Counted from the stretch's first letter, positions 15,309-23,072 are shown. The stretch: DNA of 27,396 bases from GCA-1730015 sp964583825 (GCA_964583825.1 CAZOXM010000068.1:1-27396), one strand, 5' to 3'. Notes: generated by a model not told the origin, from the letters alone. Program-made: numbers and translations.

Positions 15309-15634
15309 AGATCAGTTCGTGTTGAAACTCTATTTGAAGGTAGACTGGTACTGGGTTATCTGAACGCATTAAGCGTTGCATATTGGCCATAACCGGGTGC
15401 GTGTATTCCGGTATCAACGAGTGCGTTACGTTGTGGCCCGGCAACGCTTAGCGGGCGTTGCATCGTACGTGAGCGCAGCATCTTGAAATTAAAATGCGCC
15501 AACTGTACTTACCGGATGTTAATGTGCGCCCGGGCCGGGTTTTAAGTTGTTCCACAACAGAAACGTTCAGCTTTGCTTGTCATCAGGCACACCCCATTGC
15601 ATCATTTGTTTAACAAAAAACATGTCAGCTTCCC
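15309..15634. other. Divergent intergenic region (326 bp)
   Basis: This lies between the start of the secreted GH12-like gene and the crotonase gene, and must hold both promoters. I see no strong sigma70 pair. Two small inverted repeats share the sequence AACGC/GCGTT: 15363-15377 (5-bp arms) and 15441-15461 (GCAACGC with GCGTTGC, 7-nt loop). They could be related protein-binding sites, but nothing confirms this. No small gene is apparent. Confidence 0.3.
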
Positions 15635-16417
15635 ATGACCGAATCATCTACTGTAACGCTCGATGTGTCCGGCGCTGTGGCAACGGTAACGCTGAATCGT
15701 CCGGATGCGCTGAACGCATTAAATCTGGCGTTACGTGTCGATTTATTTAACGCGCTAACGTATGTAAACGATCACAAAGATGTCAGATTTGTCATAATCT
15801 CGGGAGCTGGCCGGGGGTTCTGTGCCGGCGCGGATCTGAGCGAAGTGCACCCGGCGGACCAGACCGTCGAGCAACGCCTGAACGAACAGTACAAACCGAT
15901 TCTTGTTGGCGTTGAGGAGTCGTCCAAGATCTGGATCGCGGCAGTGCAGGGTACGGCCGCCGGTATCGGGGCGTCCCTCGCACTGTGCTGTGACCTGGTT
16001 GTGATGGAAGAGTCAGCATGTCTTTACCAGGCATTTTCCGCGGTGGGACTGATCCCGGATGGCGGACTCAGTGTGTTGATGCAGAGGCAACTGGGTAAAA
16101 AGAAAGCGTTGGAAGTGCTGGCGCTGGGGCAGAGGCTTAATGCTGAAACCTGTCTTGCGCTGGGTCTGATCAATCGCATTGCCGATACCGGCGAGGCGTT
16201 GGCATCGGCAAACGATTTCGCGCGGGAACTACTTGGCAGAGCACCCTTATCAGTGAGGTATACAAAAGAAATACTGCGACAGGTCGAACAAAAAGATCTG
16301 GGTGATGCCATTTCACTGGAGGCGCGAATGCAATTGCAGCTTAGCCAGAGTGAGGACCACCGGGAAGGCAGGCGTGCCTTTATGGAAAAGCGTCCGGCTG
16401 AATGGAAGGGGCGCTGA
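15635..16417 (+). CDS. Enoyl-CoA hydratase/isomerase (crotonase) family protein
   Basis: A 260-residue crotonase-fold acyl-CoA enzyme. The oxyanion-hole segments are R-G-F-C-A-G-A-D-L (60-68) and G-T-A-A-G-I-G-A-S-L-A (106-116). At the catalytic positions it does not have the two Glu of a true hydratase: the region A-F-S-A-V-G-L-I-P-D-G-G (133-144) has a single acidic residue, D142, where the second Glu would be, as in PaaG- and isomerase-type members. An isomerase acting on an unsaturated acyl-CoA is therefore more likely than a hydratase. The ATG at 15635 has no clear ribosome site. It stands alone, convergent with the aminotransferase. Confidence 0.82.
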   Translation: MTESSTVTLDVSGAVATVTLNRPDALNALNLALRVDLFNALTYVNDHKDVRFVIISGAGRGFCAGADLSEVHPADQTVEQRLNEQYKPILVGVEESSKIWIAAVQGTAAGIGASLALCCDLVVMEESACLYQAFSAVGLIPDGGLSVLMQRQLGKKKALEVLALGQRLNAETCLALGLINRIADTGEALASANDFARELLGRAPLSVRYTKEILRQVEQKDLGDAISLEARMQLQLSQSEDHREGRRAFMEKRPAEWKGR

Positions 16418-16461
16418 GATGCCGTTCAGGTAAGCTCAATAGTGCTCACGCGGATGGACTG

Positions 16462-17640
16462 CTACCCGGTGCGGATTCCAACTGCTGTTAACGCACCAAT
16501 TAATTTCGGCACCTGTGTCGTCTGACAACCTGCTATGTTGATCCGGCCATCTCCGGCGAGATAAATGCCATGATCATGGATCATGCTGTCGACCTGTGAC
16601 GCGGAGAGTGGCAGTAGTGAAAACATGCCGCGTTGTTCGGCAATGAACTGCAGCCGCAGGTCATCACCCTGTGCTGCTATATCGCGCCGCAGACCATTGA
16701 CACGGTTTACCATCGCGTCGAGTTCATCGCTCCACTGGTCGCGCAGTTTATCATCGGTCAATATCAGGCGCACAACCGCTGCACCGTGATCCGGTGGCAT
16801 GGAGTACATGCGTCTGGCCACATAACCGAACAATGCCTGACATCGCTGTGCAAGTTCGTCTGAGTCGGATGCAATATAGACCGCGCCGACGCGATCGCGG
16901 TAGAGACCGAAATTTTTGGAACAACTCGCTGCAACGAGTGTCTGCGGGTTATGTTCAGTGATCAGTCGCGTCGCCTGCAGATCCTGCGCGAGCCCGCGCC
17001 CGAGTCCGTGATAGGCAAGATCAATAATCGGCAGCAGTGCCTGTTGTGCAAGCGTTTCGGCCACAATGCGCCATTGCTCGTCTGACAGATCGGCACCGGT
17101 CGGGTTGTGACAACATCCGTGCAGCAATACGGCATCACCGGGACGTGCACGGGTTAAAGCATCGATCATCTGATCAAACAGCACCTGCTGATGTTGTACA
17201 TCAAAGTACGGATAGGTGGCAGTCTTCACGCCGGCCGATTCGGTCAGTGGTAAATGGTTCGGCCATGTGGGCATACCAAGCCAGAGCGTATTGTCCGGAT
17301 AGGCGATTTTGAACACTTCAGCAGCCAGTCTCAGTGCGCCACTGCCACCGGGTGTCTGAGCACCGCTGACCACGCGCGAACCGCAGCCGAATATCAGTTC
17401 GCCGTAAGCGTTGACAAAATCGATGTCGCCGGTGAGTCCGAGGTAACTCTTGCTGCCCTGTTGCTGCAACAGTCTGTCTTCAGCGGACTTGACCGCGGCC
17501 AGCACCGGTGTATTGCCGTGATTGTCGCGGTAGACGCCGACGCCAAGATCGACCTTATCCGTACGTGTGTCTGCCTGATACTTTGCGATCAGAGCGAGAA
17601 GCGGGTCTGCCTTTGGTGCCGGGAGATTAAAGGTTGTCAT
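16462..17640 (-). CDS. Aromatic/aspartate aminotransferase (class I, AspC/TyrB group)
   Basis: A 392-residue PLP enzyme of the aspartate/aromatic aminotransferase subgroup, which moves an amino group between aspartate or an aromatic amino acid and 2-oxoglutarate. Family features are the start P-A-P-K-A-D-P-L-L-A-L, V-D-L-G-V-G-V-Y-R (30-38), the substrate-side H-G-C-C-H-N-P-T-G (174-182), and the PLP lysine in S-C-S-K-N-F-G-L-Y-R (K242). The length is typical. AspC versus TyrB cannot be settled by eye. ATG is at 17640, with a promoter-like sequence upstream. Confidence 0.92.
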   Translation of the reverse strand: MTTFNLPAPKADPLLALIAKYQADTRTDKVDLGVGVYRDNHGNTPVLAAVKSAEDRLLQQQGSKSYLGLTGDIDFVNAYGELIFGCGSRVVSGAQTPGGSGALRLAAEVFKIAYPDNTLWLGMPTWPNHLPLTESAGVKTATYPYFDVQHQQVLFDQMIDALTRARPGDAVLLHGCCHNPTGADLSDEQWRIVAETLAQQALLPIIDLAYHGLGRGLAQDLQATRLITEHNPQTLVAASCSKNFGLYRDRVGAVYIASDSDELAQRCQALFGYVARRMYSMPPDHGAAVVRLILTDDKLRDQWSDELDAMVNRVNGLRRDIAAQGDDLRLQFIAEQRGMFSLLPLSASQVDSMIHDHGIYLAGDGRINIAGCQTTQVPKLIGALTAVGIRTG

Positions 17641-17666
17641 GAGGTTTCCGCGTAACGAGCCGGGGT

Positions 17667-17696
17667 ATTGTAACGTGTTAAAGGTTTAAATGAGAA
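17667..17696 (-). promoter_or_regulatory. Predicted sigma70 promoter for the aminotransferase gene
   Basis: On the minus strand, TTCTCA (17691-17696) and TACAAT (17667-17672) are separated by 18 nt, placing the transcript start about 20 nt before the ATG at 17640. The -10 is a 5/6 match and the -35 a 4/6 match. Confidence 0.4.
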
Positions 17697-17843
17697 TTTG
17701 CCGCTGGTGTCGCACCGACATAGTGTGTGCTGGCACAGGTGTATGCCGGCACCGGCCTGACCTGTTCTTAGTCATAAACTTCCCACTGAAAACGCAGTCA
17801 GCTTTTTGTTTTGCGCCACGATTCGGTTACCACTGACCGGACA

Positions 17844-17978
17844 CTATGCCGCGTGGCGACCGGCGTTGATGCAGCGGTCCCTGAATGCGTTTTTATCATC
17901 AAGAGACAAAGCAGACATCTCGACGATACACTGGTCCGAGTGTTCTGTACCGAACAGGCCCTGTTCATCGGTAGTTTA
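17844..17978 (-). other. Short coding-like frame, possible gene remnant or small protein
   Basis: Within the gene-poor stretch 17641-17994, one minus-strand frame is open for 43 codons between TAA (17976-17978) and TAG (17844-17846). It reads like protein (D-E-Q-G-L-F-G-T-E-H-S-D-Q-C-I-V-E, then M-S-A-L-S-L-D-D-K-N-A-F-R-D-R). The only ATG (17918) would give 24 residues, with no ribosome site. It could be the tail of a decayed gene, a small protein or chance. I do not recognise it, and the rest of 17697-17990 shows nothing I can assign. Confidence 0.2.
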
Positions 17979-17994
17979 TCAAGCGGTCCACTAG

Positions 17995-18247
17995 CCTGCA
18001 TTATTCATGATGATTCGACATTCAGCGGCCAAATTGATAAACCTACGGGGGCAAAACAGGTCGCTTGATCGAGCGAGAAGCGTGGCCCGCCACGCGCCGA
18101 GCTTGATCAGGCGAGATGTGAAGCCATATTTTCGACTGATGGTGAATAGACACACTGCGAAAAATAGAGTGGTTCCTAAAGGCGTTGTAGACCTATGGAA
18201 ATAGACATTTGCTTAAACTGTCTCAGTCGCATTGTGAATAATGCAGG
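17995..18247. mobile_element. 253-bp MITE with IS1380-like ends and CTAG flanks
   Basis: The ends are perfect 13-bp inverted repeats, CCTGCATTATTCA (17995-18007) and its complement (18235-18247), flanked on both sides by CTAG (17991-17994 and 18248-18251). A 4-bp duplication and ends beginning CC are features of the IS1380 family; the assignment is from memory. No transposase fits in 253 bp, so this is a MITE or a deletion derivative. Outward-reading frames run through the ends but look incidental. The right-hand CTAG contains the TAG stop of the FAD hydroxylase gene; joining the flanks shows the stop was already TAG before insertion. Confidence 0.8.
18062..18113. repeat. Large hairpin inside the MITE
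   Basis: 18062-18086 can pair with 18089-18113: 19 of 25 positions are complementary, rising to 21 with two G-T pairs. The tip is a perfect 7-bp stem, GCGTGGC with GCCACGC, around a 2-nt turn. It begins about 135 nt downstream of the FAD hydroxylase stop in that gene's transcription direction. Confidence 0.7.
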
Positions 18248-19483
18248 CTAGGCAGATAATACGGCGGTCTCGCGCAGCACCGCGGCTGTGGTTCGATGTT
18301 GTTCTGCAAAACGACGCTCCTTGTCGCTTAACAACTGTGCCTGCAGATAAGCGCCCAGCGCTCGGGATTGATTCACACAAGTACTGCCGGCTTCATAGCG
18401 CTCACGCTCAAAACGCATAAGGGCGTCATCGATATTTGCGCCACCCTGCAGCTGGTTTGCCAGTGCTATACCGTCTTCTGCAGCTTTGGTAATGCCGGCG
18501 CCGAGGTGAGGGCGCGCAGTAAACGCCGCATCGCCGATGATTACGGTGCGACCGTGGATCATTTTGGTGGTGGTTAGGTCGTATATCGGTTGTATAAATG
18601 GCCGGTCCAGTCTCTGCACCAGGGCGGCGTGCTGCGGAGAAAGCAGGCTCGCAGAGTCGCGTCTCATGCGGTCGATGATTTCACGCCTTACTTTATCGGG
18701 TGCAATGGACTCACCGTTATTGTCGCCATTAATGTCGGTCAGCAGGTCCTGCAGCATTACATCGGAGGCGGGGCGATACCACACCACATTGCAGCGGCGT
18801 TTGCCTGCCTCAAGCTGGTGCTGACTGCCGGCCACCGGGTAGGTGAGTACCTGTTCACCTTCAGGCAGGCAGAAAGTGAAATACGGGAATATTTCAGTTT
18901 GTTCCTGCCTGCTTAAATCCTGTTCATCTATCAGGCCTCTCCAGGCAACATAGCCGACGTATTGCGGTTGTGCAGTCGGCTCAAGCTGATTTCTTATCGT
19001 GGAGCGTATGCCGTCAGCTGCAATCAACAGGTCAGCAGATACTCTGCTGCCGTCGGTAAAGCGTGCCTCGATGGTTTGTTCACGTTGCAGGCAGTGCGCA
19101 AGCACTTTGTTTTGATGGTAGCGCTGATCGGGGAAGTGGCGTCTCAGCAACTGGTACATGCGCCCCCACGATGAGGCGATCTGGGGAAGCTCGATGGTTT
19201 CGATCACCTCGCCGCTTTTCGAAAACGCTTTGCGCGTCTGGATAGAAACACCAATCTCCCGCGCACTGGCAATGTCGAGTTGCTTAAACACATCAAAAAG
19301 AGCCTGATGTGTGATAATTCCTGCGCCGCGTTGTTCAAGTTCACCACGGGTGGCCTCGAATATCTGCACATCCCACCCGCTTCTCATCAGCGCCAGGCCA
19401 CTGGTCAGTCCGGCAATGGATCCGCCAATGACAATCGCACGCCCTGTGTGCCCGGGTGTTGAGCTGGTGGTTTTTTCTTTCAA
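18248..19483 (-). CDS. FAD-dependent aromatic hydroxylase (2,6-dihydroxypyridine 3-monooxygenase-like)
   Basis: A 411-residue single-component flavoprotein hydroxylase (class A, PHBH fold). It has the dinucleotide motif I-V-I-G-G-S-I-A-G-L (17-26), the D-G motif L-L-I-A-A-D-G-I-R-S (152-161) and the G-D motif V-I-I-G-D-A-A-F-T-A-R-P (314-325). The G-Y-V-A-W-R-G-L segment and M-I-H-G-R-T-V-I-I-G-D-A-A resemble 2,6-dihydroxypyridine 3-hydroxylase of nicotine degradation more than salicylate or urate hydroxylases. The start is TTG at 19483: an in-frame TAA lies 12 nt upstream and no ATG occurs near the N-terminus. Last gene of a four-gene minus-strand run; its TAG stop coincides with the MITE edge. 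The ring substrate is unknown. Confidence 0.85.
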   Translation of the reverse strand: MKEKTTSSTPGHTGRAIVIGGSIAGLTSGLALMRSGWDVQIFEATRGELEQRGAGIITHQALFDVFKQLDIASAREIGVSIQTRKAFSKSGEVIETIELPQIASSWGRMYQLLRRHFPDQRYHQNKVLAHCLQREQTIEARFTDGSRVSADLLIAADGIRSTIRNQLEPTAQPQYVGYVAWRGLIDEQDLSRQEQTEIFPYFTFCLPEGEQVLTYPVAGSQHQLEAGKRRCNVVWYRPASDVMLQDLLTDINGDNNGESIAPDKVRREIIDRMRRDSASLLSPQHAALVQRLDRPFIQPIYDLTTTKMIHGRTVIIGDAAFTARPHLGAGITKAAEDGIALANQLQGGANIDDALMRFERERYEAGSTCVNQSRALGAYLQAQLLSDKERRFAEQHRTTAAVLRETAVLSA

Positions 19484-19536
19484 TTCGTTCTGTTATCGAG
19501 GGTGATTCGACTGCATGTTACTGCAGTGTGGCGAAC

Positions 19537-20049
19537 TTATGCCTCTTTCCAGCCACTCGCGGTTTTATACCGGTGTTTGACAACGTTGGGTTGTTTGAGT
19601 GTCTGCTCGATAAAGCAGCCCTCTTTGGCTGCCTCTATCAGAGTTAGAATGGCGGCTTCCTCATCCGGACTGTCTATGTCGATGTCTATTTCGAACGACT
19701 GTGGTGCGGTGACGTAGGTTTTGCCGGTCTTTTGCCAGTTCCAGACGACTCTTACATCCACCTGCAGATCGTTGAGTGTGATGCCGAGTCCTTTCGAAAA
19801 GGCTCTGATTTGCGTCATGATACAACCGGTCAGGCCACCCACAAACAGTGCGAGCGGCGGTGGGGCAGTGGCGTCACCGCCATGAAACGGACCTTCGTCT
19901 GTCGCCAGTTCGAAAGATTCCTGCAAGGGTTCGACCATTGATACTGCGAGGTCATTGCGCATTTCCCCGCTCGCGGTGCCGCGGCAATCAAAGCGCACGT
20001 GCATTTTTTCACGATCGATGATGGAGCTGTTACTGGAGTTATTGCTCAT
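19537..20049 (-). CDS. OsmC/Ohr-family thiol peroxidase-like protein
   Basis: A 170-residue cytosolic OsmC-fold protein. It carries two cysteines at the usual catalytic places, C76 in G-G-L-T-G-C-I-M-T-Q and C145 in A-K-E-G-C-F-I-E-Q-T, consistent with thiol-dependent reduction of organic hydroperoxides. The long central helix A-F-S-K-G-L-G-I-T-L-N-D-L-Q-V-D-V follows the first Cys as in the family. It starts 6 bp after the cyclase-family gene, so the two are co-transcribed. The ATG at 20049 has no good ribosome site; M16 is an alternative start. It may protect the pathway from peroxide made by the flavin and molybdenum hydroxylases. Confidence 0.82.
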   Translation of the reverse strand: MSNNSSNSSIIDREKMHVRFDCRGTASGEMRNDLAVSMVEPLQESFELATDEGPFHGGDATAPPPLALFVGGLTGCIMTQIRAFSKGLGITLNDLQVDVRVVWNWQKTGKTYVTAPQSFEIDIDIDSPDEEAAILTLIEAAKEGCFIEQTLKQPNVVKHRYKTASGWKEA

Positions 20050-20055
20050 GGCCGA

Positions 20056-21009
20056 TTACTTGATTGCCTGCGGGTTAATGGGAGAGCCGGCTCCTCCGGG
20101 GAGGTGTAACGGCGGGGCGACAAAAAAGAACTCATACACGCCGTCCTGCTCACAGTCTTCTGCGAGTTCTTTCACATAGAATATTTCACCCATGGAAACA
20201 CCGATGGCGGGTATTACCACCCAGTGCCACGGTTGATTGGCTTCACTGGTTTCGTTTGGACGAACCTCACAGCCCCAGGTGTCGGCACAAATCGCGGCAA
20301 TGTCGTTGTCTTTTATCCAGTGTGCGGTTTCAAAGGCGAGTCCCGGTGCATCGCCGCCGGCGTAGCCGGTCCAGTCGTTGCTGGCCAGGCAACGTTCCTG
20401 GTGTCCGGTGCGGAGGATGACAAAATCACCTTTTTTAATTTCAACGCCCTGTTTTGCGGCGCACTGATCGAGATCATCATTGGTAATCGGGTAGCCGTCG
20501 TCAAGCGAAGACATTCCTTTGTAGCGCGCGATATCCAAAAGCACACCGCGGCCAACCATTTTGTCACGCACGTTTTCAATGCCGAGCTTGGCCGCCCCCT
20601 GGACCGTCACTTCATTTGCGTCATAGCCGTTGTACATTTTGTCGTCGAGAAAAATATGCGCCAGCGCATCCCACTGTGTGGAACACTGGCACGGCAGGTT
20701 AACTGAGTCATCGGCATACCGCAGATAGGCTTTGCCATCACCGTCCTGTTTGCCGGCTGCGGCATCGGTGCCGGTGGCCAGCATTTGATGTATTGGATTC
20801 CAGCGACCTCCAAACAAGCCGGACTGGATGGGTTCTTTCAGGCTAAGCCCCAGTGAGAATACCTGTCCTTTTTTTATCAGACCTGCGGCGGCAACAATGT
20901 CTGAAGGTTCGATATTGTTTAGTGTGCCGATTTGATCGTCATCGCCCCACCGACCCCAGTTCGATAGCTGCTTTGCTGTTTCATAGATCTTTTCGCGGTT
21001 GAATTTCAT
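20056..21009 (-). CDS. Cyclase-family hydrolase with altered metal motif
   Basis: A 317-residue member of the cyclase family (PF04199: kynurenine formamidase, isatin hydrolase and relatives), which hydrolyses amides or lactams. Subgroup signatures are W-G-D-D-D-Q-I-G-T-L-N-N-I (21-33) and the C-terminal H-L-P-G-G-A-G-S-P-I-N-P-Q-A-I. The usual metal motif H-x-G-T-H-x-D-x-P-x-H reads Q-C-S-T-Q-W-D-A-L-A-H (108-118): both leading histidines are Gln, while Asp114 and His118 remain. I recall related proteins with T-Q-W-D, so this is probably a real subgroup rather than a damaged gene. GGAGG just before the ATG at 21009 is a strong ribosome site. It could open a ring made by the neighbouring hydroxylases. 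Confidence 0.82.
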   Translation of the reverse strand: MKFNREKIYETAKQLSNWGRWGDDDQIGTLNNIEPSDIVAAAGLIKKGQVFSLGLSLKEPIQSGLFGGRWNPIHQMLATGTDAAAGKQDGDGKAYLRYADDSVNLPCQCSTQWDALAHIFLDDKMYNGYDANEVTVQGAAKLGIENVRDKMVGRGVLLDIARYKGMSSLDDGYPITNDDLDQCAAKQGVEIKKGDFVILRTGHQERCLASNDWTGYAGGDAPGLAFETAHWIKDNDIAAICADTWGCEVRPNETSEANQPWHWVVIPAIGVSMGEIFYVKELAEDCEQDGVYEFFFVAPPLHLPGGAGSPINPQAIK

Positions 21010-21058
21010 TGTTCCTCCGTGCTTGGAATGTGCTGCTTACCTGTGCAGGGCAGTGTGG

Positions 21059-21577
21059 TCAGTCTGCACCCCGTGCCGGGTAGTGATTTTCAACGGCGAA
21101 CGGGATTTTTGAATGCAGGAATTCCAGATCGGGTCGTGCCCAGGGCATGTTCGACACGTCGGCAAGGTAAAGACGGCCATCAGGACGCACCCAGAACAGC
21201 CCGGGCTCGCAAAACACGTCCGCTTCTCCGTCTTTAAAAGCGTGCGATATATACAGCCCCCAGGCGCGGGCATCTGACTCGGACAGGCTATGGCCGACGG
21301 GGAAAGACGACAACGACCACTCTGCCGCTGCCTGCTTTGCCAGCGCTTCCGTATTCATTGAGACGGCGATGATGCTGAATCCCGATTCGATGTAGTTTGC
21401 CGTCAGTGACTGAAGTTTTTGCAGGTACGATTTGCATACCGGGCAATGCAGGCCGCGGTAAAAGACGATCATCGTAAAGTTATCCGGGTTTTGATCTGCC
21501 AGCGACCAGGTGCCGTGATCAAGTGTGGGTACAAGCAGTGCAGGCACCTGAGCATCAGGTGTGAGTCGGGATGACAT
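21059..21577 (-). CDS. Peroxiredoxin-like (AhpC/TSA) protein
   Basis: A 172-residue thioredoxin-fold protein with F-Y-R-G-L-H-C-P-V-C-K-S-Y-L (39-52). C45 and C48 form a C-P-V-C pair typical of the AhpC/TSA-like group in which peroxidatic and resolving cysteines are adjacent. A third Cys is at 123, and W-V-R-P-D-G-R-L-Y (129-137) marks the usual strand. A GAGGAAA ribosome site lies about 8 nt before the ATG at 21577. It is the first gene of the minus-strand run peroxiredoxin, cyclase, OsmC, FAD hydroxylase, and faces the molybdenum-hydroxylase genes. Confidence 0.82.
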   Translation of the reverse strand: MSSRLTPDAQVPALLVPTLDHGTWSLADQNPDNFTMIVFYRGLHCPVCKSYLQKLQSLTANYIESGFSIIAVSMNTEALAKQAAAEWSLSSFPVGHSLSESDARAWGLYISHAFKDGEADVFCEPGLFWVRPDGRLYLADVSNMPWARPDLEFLHSKIPFAVENHYPARGAD

Positions 21578-21598
21578 GATCGCGCTTTCCTCGCTGGC

Positions 21599-21615
21599 CG
21601 GTGTGGTTCACACCG
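21599..21615. promoter_or_regulatory. Perfect 7-3-7 inverted repeat, candidate operator
   Basis: CGGTGTG-GTT-CACACCG is perfectly symmetrical and lies in the 150-bp gap between the divergent peroxiredoxin and molybdenum-hydroxylase genes, 21 bp upstream of the peroxiredoxin ATG. Position and symmetry suggest a dimeric regulator controlling both arms. No regulator gene is present in the window, and I see no convincing -35/-10 pair to fix its position relative to a promoter. Confidence 0.45.
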
Positions 21616-21727
21616 TTTGTATTAAGTCTCTCAGCCGTCATTTGCGAATGCAAGAAATTTGATCTGCATTGTCTGCCGTGCGATATTGCCTGAACCGGCT
21701 GCTGCCGTGAGGAAACCCCCCGAGCAG

Positions 21728-22579
21728 ATGAAAGCACCCGATGTCCACTATGAGTGCCCTGAGACCATGGCAGAGGCACTCGCACTGATCGCCGATGATG
21801 ATCAATTGTGTCAACCGCTGGCCGGTGGTCAGAGCCTGCTGCCGATGATGAACCTGCGCATGGCGCAACCGGATGTGCTGGTGGATCTAAACCGGCTTTC
21901 CGAACTTGACTTCATCGTGCAATCAGAAGGGCAAATACACATTGGCGCGATGGTGCGGTACCGCACGCTGATGCAGTCACCTCTGGTTCGCGAGCACTTA
22001 CCACTGTTGTCGATGGCGCTGCCCCACATCGCGCACCATGCGATCCGCAATCGCGGCACCATCGGAGGCAGCATTGCGCTGGCGGATCCGGCCGCGGAGA
22101 TGCCGGCTTTACTCAAAGCGCTTAATGGTACAGTCGTTGTGGTTTCTAAAAGCGGACAACGGGAAATTCCGGCGGATGCTTTTTTTCTCGGTGTATATGA
22201 GACCGCGCTTGATCAGGGTGAGTTAGTGCATTCACTGAAATTTCCCGCAGTCAGCAATGATCAGCGTTTCGGATTCTATGAGCTGGCGCGAAGGCATGGC
22301 GACTATGCGATGGCGGGTGTTGCGATCAGTGCAGCAGCAGTCAATCCCTGCAGTGAACTGCGCATTGTATTCTTCGGCGTTGCGGATTTGCCCCTGCGCC
22401 TAGCTGGTGTAGAAGCAGCGCTCGAGGGGAGGGCAATCACTGATGAGGAAGCTATACACAAGTCACAGCAGTTACTAACGGCAGACCAGATGCTGAGTGA
22501 TGCCGTCATTTCGGCAGAAACCAGACTGCAACTGGCCCGAGTGGCGCTAAAGCGCGCGCTCGTATCGATGGCTGACTGA
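21728..22579 (+). CDS. Molybdenum hydroxylase FAD-binding (medium) subunit, CoxM-like
   Basis: A 283-residue FAD subunit of a heterotrimeric xanthine dehydrogenase-family enzyme. The two FAD pyrophosphate motifs are present: L-A-G-G-Q-S-L-L-P (31-39) and N-R-G-T-I-G-G-S-I-A-L-A-D-P (108-121). It passes electrons from the iron-sulfur subunit to the acceptor. The frame opens at a TTG at 21659, but the ATG at 21728 is preferred because family similarity begins there; GAGGA lies about 14 nt upstream, which is long, and the GTG at 21707 is another option. The order medium-small-large matches CoxMSL-type operons. Confidence 0.88.
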   Translation: MKAPDVHYECPETMAEALALIADDDQLCQPLAGGQSLLPMMNLRMAQPDVLVDLNRLSELDFIVQSEGQIHIGAMVRYRTLMQSPLVREHLPLLSMALPHIAHHAIRNRGTIGGSIALADPAAEMPALLKALNGTVVVVSKSGQREIPADAFFLGVYETALDQGELVHSLKFPAVSNDQRFGFYELARRHGDYAMAGVAISAAAVNPCSELRIVFFGVADLPLRLAGVEAALEGRAITDEEAIHKSQQLLTADQMLSDAVISAETRLQLARVALKRALVSMAD

Positions 22580-22595
22580 GCCAAACCGGATACCC

Positions 22596-23072
22596 ATGTC
22601 AAAGAGAGAGATTGAAGTCTGTGTTAACGGCGAAACGGTTCAGGCGAATGTGCCGGTCAGAATTAACCTTGTTGATTTTTTAAGAGAGCATCTGGGACTG
22701 ACCGGATCTCACGTGGGCTGTGAACAGGGGGTGTGTGGCGCTTGTACTATCGACGTCGACGGTGTTGCCATGCGTGGGTGCCTGATGCTCGCCGTACAGG
22801 CGGATGGTGCCACTATCACCACTATAGAAGGAGTATCGAACAAGCCACTGGGTCGTGCGGTGCAGCGCGCATTTGTCGAACACAATGCCCTGCAATGCGG
22901 GTTTTGCACACCGGGCATGATTGCGAGCAGTATCGAGTATATCGAACAGGGGGGCTTGTCTGATCGCGCGGCTATTCGTGCTCATTTGTCCGGTAACTAC
23001 TGTCGCTGCACGGGCTATCAGGCAATTGTGGATGCAGTGGCATCGGTTATTGATGAGGGGGTGCAGGCATGA
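22596..23072 (+). CDS. Molybdenum hydroxylase 2Fe-2S (small) subunit, CoxS-like
   Basis: A 158-residue iron-sulfur subunit with two 2Fe-2S clusters. The plant-ferredoxin-type cluster uses C42, C47, C50 and C62 (G-C-E-Q-G-V-C-G-A-C); the second uses C101, C104, C136 and C138 (Q-C-G-F-C-T-P-G-M and C-R-C-T-G-Y). All eight cysteines are intact and the length is typical. It starts 17 bp after the FAD subunit gene and overlaps the large-subunit gene by 4 bp (ATGA), indicating coupled translation. Confidence 0.95.
   Translation: MSKREIEVCVNGETVQANVPVRINLVDFLREHLGLTGSHVGCEQGVCGACTIDVDGVAMRGCLMLAVQADGATITTIEGVSNKPLGRAVQRAFVEHNALQCGFCTPGMIASSIEYIEQGGLSDRAAIRAHLSGNYCRCTGYQAIVDAVASVIDEGVQA

Noticed and set aside
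18007..18204. Small frame inside the MITE as a gene
   Set aside because: It lies wholly within a 253-bp non-autonomous element, has no transposase motif and no ribosome site.
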